Position numbers and translations under genes: made by a program
Part shown: in pieces, positions 34,519 through 42,014 of the stretch
How positions within the stretch are numbered: the first letter of the stretch is position 1
How the letters are laid out: each line of letters opens with the position of its first letter
Notes under the pieces: model-generated
Seen by the model: the letters and a program-made list of their open reading frames with translations, nothing else
What the model was told of the DNA's origin: nothing
Databases searched by the model: none
Assembly (NCBI RefSeq): GCF_033441515.1
Contig: NZ_JAWQJT010000001.1
Span: forward strand, 992,001 to 1,056,000
Origin: Amycolatopsis solani
GTDB lineage: Bacteria > Actinomycetota > Actinomycetes > Mycobacteriales > Pseudonocardiaceae
Direction of reading: 5' to 3'
Length of the DNA: 64,000 nt

Positions 34519-35009
34519 CTCGGGCGCCGACGCAGGTAGAGCACCATGCCGCCGGACGCCGCCGCGGCGACGAGCGCGCCGCTGAGCAGCAGGACGCCGG
34601 GGACTTCGGCGTCGGGTTCGCCGCCGCCGGTGGCCACGCCGCCGACCGGCTTGACCTTGACCTGGTGGCCCGTGGCGGGCTTCTTGGTGGTGGTCTTCGG
34701 CGCCGGCTGGGTCCGGGTCGTCGTGGTTGACCGCTCGGACGTCGGCGCCGGGGCGGTGGTGCCCTCCCGCGGCCGGGGCGGCAGCGATTCGCAGGCCTTG
34801 CCGTCCTTGTCGTCCCCGTCCAATCCGTTGGGGTCGGACGGGTCCTGGTCGTAAACGGCCTGGGCGTCTTCCTGGTACTTGAAGTCGCTGCAGTCCAGGT
34901 CACCGGCGAGTGGCGTCGCGAGCTGCGCGGATGCGAAGGGAACGGGGCCGAGGAGGGCGAGCCCGGCGACGGCGACGGACGTCGTCAGGGCACGTCGGAA
35001 CAAGGACAA
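34515..35009 (-). CDS. Exported excalibur-domain protein with C-terminal membrane anchor
   Basis: A 164-residue protein: signal peptide (RALTTSVAVAGLALLGPVPF ASAQ), an excalibur calcium-binding motif (LDCSDFKYQEDAQAVYDQDP ... GLDGDDKDGKACESLP), a Thr/Pro/Lys linker, and a C-terminal hydrophobic segment (VLLLSGALVAAAASGGMVLY) with an RRR tail. The layout is that of a sortase substrate, but no LPXTG is present; PDAEVPG precedes the hydrophobic part. TTG 35009 is chosen because AAAGGA lies six bases upstream and the signal peptide then begins at the start. Coupled to the class F sortase. The 283 bp upstream to the response regulator hold the dyad at 35214-35243. Confidence 0.78.
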   Translation of the reverse strand: MSLFRRALTTSVAVAGLALLGPVPFASAQLATPLAGDLDCSDFKYQEDAQAVYDQDPSDPNGLDGDDKDGKACESLPPRPREGTTAPAPTSERSTTTTRTQPAPKTTTKKPATGHQVKVKPVGGVATGGGEPDAEVPGVLLLSGALVAAAASGGMVLYLRRRPS

Positions 35010-35213
35010 CGGAAGTCCTTTCAGCGGGAAACGGGGCGATTGCGTGGTAAGTATCGCGACCTCGGCGAGGCTGTTACGGACCTTTCGGGAATTGCCGGAA
35101 TGCCAGTGATCCACCACTGCGCGGAATTTCCGTGATTCTTTCCCGTTTCCCCGCCGACCTGCGGATTTTCGCACCGGAAATGCGTACCGGGCGGAATGTT
35201 ACGGCCACGGCGG

Positions 35214-35243
35214 TCACACGTTTGACGTAATTCACGTGTGACG
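35214..35243. promoter_or_regulatory. 9-bp inverted repeat with 12-base spacer
   Basis: GTCACACGT (35214-35222) and ACGTGTGAC (35235-35243) match perfectly as an inverted repeat; TTGACG at 35223-35228 lies in the spacer. It lies 50 bases before the response-regulator start, and may be its autoregulatory or another factor's site. Confidence 0.45.
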
Positions 35244-35292
35244 GCGCCGACCGGTCGTCACCCGGCGGTCCGCAACCCCGTAACCTCGGGGT

Positions 35293-35919
35293 ATGCCGAT
35301 CCAGGTGCTGCTCGTCGACGACCACGAACTGGTCCGCCGCGGGCTCCGCGACCTCCTCGGCGACGAGCCCGACATCGAGGTCGTCGCCGAGGCGAGCAGC
35401 GTCGAAGAAGCACTGGCGGTGGCGATGCACGTCGAGCCGGAGGTCGCGGTGGTCGACGTGCGCCTCGGCGACGGCGACGGCATCACGCTCTGCCGCGAAC
35501 TGCGGTCGAAGCCGAACCCGCCGGCGTGCCTGATGCTCACGGCGTTCGACGACGAAGAGGCGATGGTCGGCGCGATCATGGCCGGTGCGGCCGGGTACCT
35601 GCTGAAGCAGGTGCGCGGGCAGGACGTCGTGCACGCGGTGCGCGAGGTCGCGGCCGGGCGTTCGCTGCTCGACCCGGTGAGCACCGCGCGGGTGCTGGAC
35701 AAGATGCGGCACCCGCCGACGGACGAGCTGGCGACGCTGACCGAGCGCGAACGCGACGTGCTCGAGCTGATCGGCCAGGGCCTGTCCAACCGCGAGATCG
35801 CCGAGCGGCTGTTCCTCGCGGAGAAGACCGTCAAGAACTACGTCACTTCGGTGCTCGCGAAGCTCGGCATGCAGCGCCGCACGCAGGCCGCCGCCTGGAT
35901 CGCGCGGCGCGAAAAGTAA
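35293..35919 (+). CDS. NarL/LuxR-type response regulator
   Basis: A 208-residue DNA-binding response regulator. Receiver domain: acidic pair in LLVDDHELVRRG, phospho-acceptor aspartate in VAVVDVRLGDGDG near 54, the threonine in LMLTAFDD and lysine in YLLKQVRG. C-terminal LuxR helix-turn-helix: LTERERDVLELIGQGLSNREI and KTVKNYVTSVLAKLGMQ. Closest in character to DevR/DosR. ATG 35293 lies six bases after TAACCT (leaderless). The kinase gene converges on it at 36128, so the pair is presumably one system. Confidence 0.92.
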   Translation: MPIQVLLVDDHELVRRGLRDLLGDEPDIEVVAEASSVEEALAVAMHVEPEVAVVDVRLGDGDGITLCRELRSKPNPPACLMLTAFDDEEAMVGAIMAGAAGYLLKQVRGQDVVHAVREVAAGRSLLDPVSTARVLDKMRHPPTDELATLTERERDVLELIGQGLSNREIAERLFLAEKTVKNYVTSVLAKLGMQRRTQAAAWIARREK

Positions 35920-36034
35920 CGCCTCGCGACCACCGCGTCCGCAATCCGCCGTTCGCTGCCACCTTTTCAAGCCCTTGTCACGGTCCGCCACACCGATCTG
36001 GCGTTTCGCCGAACAAGATTCACTCGAACGTGAG

Positions 36035-36050
36035 TCGAATGTGTGTTCGA
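36035..36050. promoter_or_regulatory. LexA/SOS-box-like sequence without a clear gene
   Basis: TCGAATGTGTGTTCGA fits the actinobacterial SOS consensus CGAACRNRYGTTYG with one mismatch. It lies in the 208-bp gap between the convergent response regulator and kinase genes. Downstream are an ATG at 36050 and a short frame behind GGGAGG (36091 onward, five codons), but no believable gene. Confidence 0.35.
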
Positions 36051-36127
36051 TGAGCCGGTACGATCATTTCGAGGGCGTGGAAGGGAGGCTGGATGACCCG
36101 AGAAGGTTGAGTCCGCAGGAGAACCGG

Positions 36128-37648
36128 TCAGTCAAGTGGGAGGTCGAACGCGACGAGCGTGCCGAGACTGGGCGAGGAGTTCAGGAAGAACTTCCCGCCC
36201 GCGGCGTCCGCGCGTTCGGCGAGATGACGCAGACCGCGGGTGGCGACGCCCTGGGGAACACCGGAACCGTTGTCCCGGACACGGAGTTTGACACCGTCGG
36301 AGTCCCTGGTCAGCGTCACGCGGGTTTCGCTGGCGCCGGAGTGTCTGACCACATTGGACAGTGCTTCGCGCAGAGCGGCCCGGATGTGGTCGGCGTGTTC
36401 CGCGGGGATGTCGGCGAATTCGCCGGACAGCTCCAGCGTCGGTGGGTAGCCGAGCAGCTCGCCGGCGATGCGGACCTCGCCGCGCGCCGACTCGGCGAGG
36501 TCGGTGGGCGTGCCGGTGTCGTGGCGAGGCTCCGGTGACCGCAGCGCGCGCACGGTGCCGCGGATTTCCTCGATGGTCTGGTCGAGCTGGTCGATCGCGT
36601 CGGAGAGGCGAGCCCCGTCGGCTTGGGCGAACCGCTTGCGCATGTTGCGCCGGACCCGGTCCAGCTGCATGCCGGCGCCGTAGAGCCGTTGGACGATGAC
36701 GTCGTGGAGCTCGCGGGCGATGCGCTCCCGCTCTTCGTAGAGGGCGACGCGGTGGCGTGCGTTGGCTCCCTCGGCGAGCGCGAGCACGACCCCGGCCTGC
36801 GCGGCGAAGGCGACGAGCATCTCGACGGTGCCCGCGGAGAAGGGCTCACGACCCTGCTTGCGGTAGACGGTCAGCGCGCCCAGCACCCGGCCCCCGGACC
36901 CGAACGGCGCCGCGGCGAACGGCCCGTAACCGTGGAGTTCGGCGGGGACGTACGGCGCGGTGCGCGGATCGACGGTGAAGTCTGCGCTGGCCACGGGTTC
37001 CCCGCCCCGGGCGACGTGCCCGGCCGCGGAATCGGCGGGCAGCGCGAGACCTCGCAGGGACTCCCCAGCCGACGCGGCACCGGAGTCCGCGACTGGTCCG
37101 GCGCTGGCGTCCGCGGCCGTGCTGGCACCGGGGTTCGCGAGCGGGCCAGCACTGGAGCCCGCGACCGGTCCGGGGCTGGCGTCCCCCACTGCCCTCGCGC
37201 CGGAGCCCGCGACTGGTCCGACGCTGGCGTCGGCGACCGTGTTGGCACCGGGGTTCGCGAGCGGGCCAGCACTGGAGCCCGCGACCGGTCCAGGGCTGGC
37301 GTCCGCGACTGGTTCGGCGCTGGCGTCCGCGGCGGCAGCGGGCTGGTCGGCTGACTCAGCGGCACTCACCTTCGACGCCGGTTCACCGGCACTTGATGGC
37401 CCGCGGCCACCGGCGTTCGGAAGCGCTGCCGGGTGGGCGGTCGCGTAGTGCGCGGCCTCCACCACCACGCGGCCGTCGTCGGCGCTCACCATTGCGAGGC
37501 CCAGGTCGGCGTCGGCGAGTTCGGCGGCGCGTGCGACGACCGTGTCGAGCACCGCGCCCGGGTCGTCGCCGGACAGGGCGGTGCTCGTGATCTCGGTGGC
37601 GGCGGACAGTGCCCGCGCGGCAAGCGTCGGATCCATGAGTTCCGTCAT
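36128..37648 (-). CDS. GAF-domain sensor histidine kinase (HisKA_3 type)
   Basis: Soluble sensor kinase of 506 residues. A GAF domain starts near residue 20 (PGAVLDTVVARAAELADADLGLAMVSADDG), is interrupted by an Ala/Gly/Pro/Ser-rich insert of about 115 residues (roughly 80-195), and resumes at LRGLALPADSAAGHVARGGE ... LGALTVYRKQGREPFS. The dimerisation/phospho-acceptor helix is ERERIARELHDVIVQRLYG with the histidine in ELHD, and the ATPase has LREALSNVVRHSG and RVRDNGSGVP. No membrane segment. ATG 37648 (or 37636) lacks a ribosome site; it follows cydDC by 26 bp and could be co-transcribed. Likely partner of the response regulator at 35293. Confidence 0.87.
   Translation of the reverse strand: MTELMDPTLAARALSAATEITSTALSGDDPGAVLDTVVARAAELADADLGLAMVSADDGRVVVEAAHYATAHPAALPNAGGRGPSSAGEPASKVSAAESADQPAAAADASAEPVADASPGPVAGSSAGPLANPGANTVADASVGPVAGSGARAVGDASPGPVAGSSAGPLANPGASTAADASAGPVADSGAASAGESLRGLALPADSAAGHVARGGEPVASADFTVDPRTAPYVPAELHGYGPFAAAPFGSGGRVLGALTVYRKQGREPFSAGTVEMLVAFAAQAGVVLALAEGANARHRVALYEERERIARELHDVIVQRLYGAGMQLDRVRRNMRKRFAQADGARLSDAIDQLDQTIEEIRGTVRALRSPEPRHDTGTPTDLAESARGEVRIAGELLGYPPTLELSGEFADIPAEHADHIRAALREALSNVVRHSGASETRVTLTRDSDGVKLRVRDNGSGVPQGVATRGLRHLAERADAAGGKFFLNSSPSLGTLVAFDLPLD
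37081..37320. repeat. 120-bp tandem direct repeat, two copies, inside the kinase gene
   Basis: 37081-37200 and 37201-37320 agree at about 107 of 120 positions, with a stretch of nearly 40 identical bases in the middle. The unit is 40 codons, so the frame is kept; it codes for Ala/Pro/Gly/Ser repeats such as PVAGSSAGPLANPG. Confidence 0.85.
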
Positions 37649-37674
37649 TATCGCGCGGTGCGGTGGTGGCGCGA

Positions 37675-40600
37675 TCACGGCACCGGTACTCGGGTCACGA
37701 CCCGGCCGTCGCGGACTTCGAGGACGACGTCCGCGTCGGCGGCCTCGTCGGCTCGGTGGGTCACGTGCAGCACCGTGCGGCCGGCCAGGGCTTCGCGCAG
37801 GTGGGCGCGCACGGCCTGGGCGGTCGGCTCGTCGAGGTGCGCGGTCGGTTCGTCCAGCAGGACTAGCCCCGCCGTCGGTGCGCCGAGCAGGGCGCGCGCC
37901 AGTGCGACTCGCTGGGCCTGTCCACCCGACAGTCCGGTGCCGCCGCTGCCGAGCAGGGTGGCCGGGTCGACGTCGTCGAGGGCGGCTTGGTGGAGCGCTC
38001 GGCGGAGGTCGTCCTCGGTCGCCGTGGGGCGGGCGAGGCGGAGGTTCTCGCCGACCGTCGTGGCCGCGAGCATCGGCTCCTGCGGGGCCCACGCGACCTC
38101 GTCCGGGACGGCGACCACGCCGGCCCGCGGCGCGAGGAAGCCGAGCAGGGCGGCGACGAGCGTCGACTTGCCGGCGCCGCTCGGTCCGACCACGGCGGCG
38201 TACGTGCCCGGCTGAAGGTGCACGTCGACGTCGTGGAGGACGACCGGGCCGTCCGGCCAGCCGAGGTCCGCTCCGCGCAGCTCGACGCCCGCTTCGGGGT
38301 GTGCGGGCCGGGCCGGCTCGGGCGGTGCGTCCGCGAGACGGCGGCGGGCGCGCTGCAGCGTGTCCCAGTGCTGCGCCACCGGCGGCAGCAGCGCGAGGAC
38401 CTCCGCCAGCGCGAGCGGAACCAACGCCAGGACGGGCGCCAGGACCGGGTCGAGCCCGCCGGACGTGACCGCCGAGGCGGCCAGCGCCGTGCTGACGACC
38501 GCGGCCGTGCCGCAGGCCAGCGTGACCAGTGCTTCCGCCGCGCCCGCGCCGAAAGCTTGGCGGCGGGCCTGCGCGGCCAGTCGGGTGTCGGCGTCCGCCA
38601 GGGCACGGCGGTGGTCGCGGGCGGTGCCGAAGGCGAGGAGTTCGGCCGCCGCTTCGAACAGGGTCAGGACTCGCGAAGCGACGTCGCGGCGGCCGGTCGC
38701 CAGGGCCGACGTCGCCCGGCGCTCGGTGCGCAGCGCGACCCACGGCGCGCACAGCCCGATGGCCACCGCCGCGGCGAGGGTCAGGCCGGCCGCGGGGAGG
38801 ACCCACGTCTGGACGGCGATCGCGCCGGCCGCGACCAGCGTCACCACCAGCGGGGGCGACACCACCCTCGGCAGGAGGTCGCGCACCGTGTCGACGTCGG
38901 CGACCAGGCGGCGCTGCCCCTCGCCCGCACGCAGGCCGCGCGCGGGGCCGAGGCGGACCAGGGAAGTCCAGAGCCGTACGCGCAAGCGGCCGGCGATGCG
39001 GAACGCGGCGTCGTGCGTGACCAGGCGCTCGACGTACCGCAGCCCGGCGCGGCCCAGGCCGAACGCGCGGACGCCGACGACCGCCACGGTCAGCGTCAGG
39101 ATCGGTGGCTGCTGCGACGCCTTGGCGATGAGCCAGCCCGACGTCGCGGTCAGCGCCACCCCGGCCAGCAGCGCCACCGCGCCGAGCACCGCGCCGGCGA
39201 ACATGCGGCCGTCGAGGAGGGCGCGCCAGCCCAGCGGCGTGGCCGAGGAGTCCGTTGTGGACACTTCGGCAGCCGGGGCGATATCAGCAGCCAGGTCGAC
39301 GGCGGCCGTGCGCTCGTGGGCCGCGATGACGGCCGCGGCGCCGTTGTCGACTGCTCGCTGGACCGCGTCGAGGACCAGGCGGGCGGTGGCTTCGTCGAGG
39401 TGGGCCGTCGGCTCGTCGAGCAGCAGCAGCCAGGCGCCGCCCTGGACCCGCACCAGGGCGCGGGCGACGGCGACGCGCTGGCGCTGGCCCAGCGACAGCT
39501 TCGCGACCGGGCGGTCCGCGAGCCCGGTCAGGCCGAGTTCGTCCAGCAGGGCGTCGGAACCGACTTCCTCGCGGACCGTGCCGCCGGCGAACACCGGCGA
39601 CTGCGGCACCCACGCGACCTGTTCGCGCCAGCGCTCGAGGTCGGCGTCGGCGAGGTCCACGCCGCCGGCCGTGATGGTGCCGTCGTGCGCCGGGACGAAG
39701 CCGAGCAGGGCCGAGAGGGTCGTCGACTTGCCGCCGCCGCTCGGGGCGCGGAGCCAGACCGTCTCGCCCGGGCGGACCGAGAACGTCTCGCCGTCCGGGG
39801 CGAAGCCGCCGCGCCGGGCCACCCGGAGCGAAGACACCCGGAGCTCGCCGCGGGCGGGGACCTCAGTGCCGGCCGCGGGAGCCGGGGTGGCCAGCAGGTC
39901 GGCGACGCGCCGGACCGCTTCGACGCCGTCCTCGCTGGCGTGGAACGCGGCGCCGACCGCGCGCAGCGGCTGGTAGCACTCCGGCGCGAGGATCAGCACG
40001 CCGAGCCCGATGGCCAGCGGCAGGTGGCCGCCGGCGAGCCGGACGCCGATGACGACCGCGACCAGCGCCACCGACAGCGTCGCGGCGAGCTCGAGGACGA
40101 ACGCCGAGGAGAAGGCGACCTTCAACGTCTTGAGCGTCGCGCGGCGGTGGCGTTCGGACAGCCGCCGGACGGTCTCGCCCTGGGCCGCGGCACGGCGGAA
40201 CGCGGTCAGCACCGGGAGCACGCGCACGAGTTCGAGGAGCAGCTCCGACATCCGGTGCGTCGCGTCGGTCGCGCCGGCGACGCGGCCGGCCGTGTACTTG
40301 CCGACGAGGATCGCGAACATCGGGAGCAGCGGCACGGTCAGCGCGATGAGCACGCCGGACGGCCAGTCGGCGAACAGGATCGCCGCGCCGGCGCCGAGCG
40401 GGACGACGGCCGCCGTCACCAGGGCGGGCAGGTATTCGCGGAAGTAGGCGTCGAGCGCGTCGAGGCCGCGGGTGGTGAGCGCGGTCAGCTCGCCGTGGCC
40501 GCGGTGGGCGATCCACTCGGGGCCGAGGCGCAGCGCGTGGTCGACGGCCCGGGCCCGCAGCTCGCGTTGCGCGGTCGCGGCGGCGCGGGCCGAGACCGTG

Positions 40601-40896
40601 CGCACCGCCCAGCCGGTCAGCGCGCGCGTCGCGACGAGCGCGAGCAGCGCGGCCAGCTGGGCGGTGCGTCCCCCGACGCCCGCTCCGACGATCGCCGCGA
40701 GGACGTCGGCGAGCAGGAACGCCTGTGCCACCAGCGCGGCGGCGTGGAGGAACGAGAGGAACCCCACCAGGGCCAGCGCCCGGCGCACGGCCGGCACGAG
40801 GGCCGGCAATGCGCCGAGCGGGCCCTTTCCCGGCCGCACCGAGTCCACTGTGGACTCCGAGGCGAGAAGAGGAGCGCGTCCGGGAAGTTCGGTCAT
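37675..40896 (-). CDS. cydDC: CydDC fusion: ABC exporter for cytochrome bd assembly
   Basis: A 1073-residue fusion of two ABC half-transporters. First half: membrane domain (about 30-330), then nucleotide-binding domain with Walker A APSGGGKSTT, signature LSLGQRQRVAVARAL and Walker B WLLLLDEPTAHLD. Second half: membrane domain (about 590-840), then VGPSGAGKSTL, LSGGQAQRVALARAL and LVLLDEPTAHLD. In E. coli the separate CydD and CydC form the exporter of thiols/heme-linked reductant needed for cytochrome bd. ATG 40896 overlaps the cydB stop (ATGA), so translation is coupled. Fused CydDC is usual in actinobacteria. Confidence 0.94.
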   Translation of the reverse strand: MTELPGRAPLLASESTVDSVRPGKGPLGALPALVPAVRRALALVGFLSFLHAAALVAQAFLLADVLAAIVGAGVGGRTAQLAALLALVATRALTGWAVRTVSARAAATAQRELRARAVDHALRLGPEWIAHRGHGELTALTTRGLDALDAYFREYLPALVTAAVVPLGAGAAILFADWPSGVLIALTVPLLPMFAILVGKYTAGRVAGATDATHRMSELLLELVRVLPVLTAFRRAAAQGETVRRLSERHRRATLKTLKVAFSSAFVLELAATLSVALVAVVIGVRLAGGHLPLAIGLGVLILAPECYQPLRAVGAAFHASEDGVEAVRRVADLLATPAPAAGTEVPARGELRVSSLRVARRGGFAPDGETFSVRPGETVWLRAPSGGGKSTTLSALLGFVPAHDGTITAGGVDLADADLERWREQVAWVPQSPVFAGGTVREEVGSDALLDELGLTGLADRPVAKLSLGQRQRVAVARALVRVQGGAWLLLLDEPTAHLDEATARLVLDAVQRAVDNGAAAVIAAHERTAAVDLAADIAPAAEVSTTDSSATPLGWRALLDGRMFAGAVLGAVALLAGVALTATSGWLIAKASQQPPILTLTVAVVGVRAFGLGRAGLRYVERLVTHDAAFRIAGRLRVRLWTSLVRLGPARGLRAGEGQRRLVADVDTVRDLLPRVVSPPLVVTLVAAGAIAVQTWVLPAAGLTLAAAVAIGLCAPWVALRTERRATSALATGRRDVASRVLTLFEAAAELLAFGTARDHRRALADADTRLAAQARRQAFGAGAAEALVTLACGTAAVVSTALAASAVTSGGLDPVLAPVLALVPLALAEVLALLPPVAQHWDTLQRARRRLADAPPEPARPAHPEAGVELRGADLGWPDGPVVLHDVDVHLQPGTYAAVVGPSGAGKSTLVAALLGFLAPRAGVVAVPDEVAWAPQEPMLAATTVGENLRLARPTATEDDLRRALHQAALDDVDPATLLGSGGTGLSGGQAQRVALARALLGAPTAGLVLLDEPTAHLDEPTAQAVRAHLREALAGRTVLHVTHRADEAADADVVLEVRDGRVVTRVPVP

Positions 40897-41900
40897 GGCG
40901 CGTGAACCGCCGGAATGTGCTGGACACCGATGCGCTTGCGGAACACCCAATAAGTCCAGCCCTGGTAGATCAGCACGGCCGGGGCGCCGAAGACGGCGAC
41001 CCAGGTCATCACGGTCAGCGTGTACGGGCTCGACGCGGCATCCTCGATGGTGAGCGTGTTGGCGGCGTCGAGGGTCGAGGGCAGCACGTTCGGGAAGAGC
41101 GAACCGAACATGACCACGGCGGCCCCGGCGATGACGACGCCGAGCGCGGCGAACGCCTGGCCGTCGCGGTCGGCGCGCAGCCGGAACCAGGCCACGACCG
41201 CGGCGACGGCGGCGATGCCGAACGCGAGCAGCGTCCACAGCGTGCCTTCACGCCACTGGACGACCGTCAGGAACGCGACGATCGGCACCATCGCGGGCGG
41301 CAGCAGGCGGAGCGCCAGCTTGCGGGCGCGTTCCCGCAGGTCGCCGCTGGTCTTGAGGGCGAGGAACGCGGCGCCGTGCGTGATCGAGAAGGCGGCGATG
41401 GCGACCGCGCCGAGCAGGGTGTCCCAGCGGAGGGCCGCGAACGCCGAGCCGACGCGGTTGCCGTCGGCGTCGAGGGGCAGGCCGAGGACGGTGGTCGAGA
41501 GGACGAGCCCGACGCCGAGCGGCGGGATCCACGAGCCGACCATGATGACGCGGTCCCAGGTGCGGCGCCAGCGGTCGGAGTCGACCTTGCCGCGGTACTC
41601 GAACGCGACGCCACGGCCGATGAGGGCGAGCAGCAGGAGCAGGAGCGGCAGGTAGGCGGCCGAGAACAGGCTGGCGTACCAGCCGGGGAAGGCCGCGAAC
41701 ATCGCGCCGCCGGCGACGATGAGCCAGACCTCGTTGCCGTCCCAGACCGGTCCGATGGTGTTGACCATGACCCGGCGTTCGGTGTTGTCGCGGGCGAGGA
41801 CCGGCATCAGCATGCCGACGCCGAAGTCGAAGCCTTCGAGGAACAGGTAGCCGAGCCAGAAGAAGGCGATGACGACGAACCAGACGATTTCGAGGGTCAT
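40893..41900 (-). CDS. cydB: Cytochrome bd ubiquinol/menaquinol oxidase subunit II
   Basis: Integral membrane subunit, 335 residues, about eight hydrophobic segments. N-terminal LEIVWFVVIAFFWLGYLFLE then GFDFGVGML is the family mark; TIGPVWDGNEVWLIVAGGAM contains the conserved WDGNEVW. ATG 41900 has GGAGGAG seven bases upstream. It follows cydA after 114 bp that contain DnaA-box-like sequences, and is coupled to cydDC. Confidence 0.96.
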   Translation of the reverse strand: MTLEIVWFVVIAFFWLGYLFLEGFDFGVGMLMPVLARDNTERRVMVNTIGPVWDGNEVWLIVAGGAMFAAFPGWYASLFSAAYLPLLLLLLALIGRGVAFEYRGKVDSDRWRRTWDRVIMVGSWIPPLGVGLVLSTTVLGLPLDADGNRVGSAFAALRWDTLLGAVAIAAFSITHGAAFLALKTSGDLRERARKLALRLLPPAMVPIVAFLTVVQWREGTLWTLLAFGIAAVAAVVAWFRLRADRDGQAFAALGVVIAGAAVVMFGSLFPNVLPSTLDAANTLTIEDAASSPYTLTVMTWVAVFGAPAVLIYQGWTYWVFRKRIGVQHIPAVHAP

Positions 41901-41931
41901 CGGGTCACTCCTCCCACTCCGTCGCCGTGAG

Positions 41932-41975
41932 TTGTCCACAACCTGACGAGTTGTCCACAGGCTGGCTGTGGGTAA
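41932..41975. promoter_or_regulatory. Cluster of DnaA-box-like 9-mers between cydA and cydB
   Basis: TTGTCCACA occurs at 41932-41940 and again at 41951-41959 (19 bp apart), inside a longer GAGTTGTCCACA direct repeat. TGTGGGTAA at 41967-41975 is the reverse of TTACCCACA, one base off the TTATCCACA box. TTGTCCACA is the preferred DnaA box of high-GC actinomycetes. No origin-type genes are nearby. Confidence 0.5.
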
Positions 41976-42014
41976 CCCACGAGGGTGATCACATCGGCAC
42001 TCATCGTCAGCACC

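Noticed and set aside
34515..34620. LPXTG sorting signal in the excalibur protein
   Set aside because: The motif is absent; only a tail of similar design exists.
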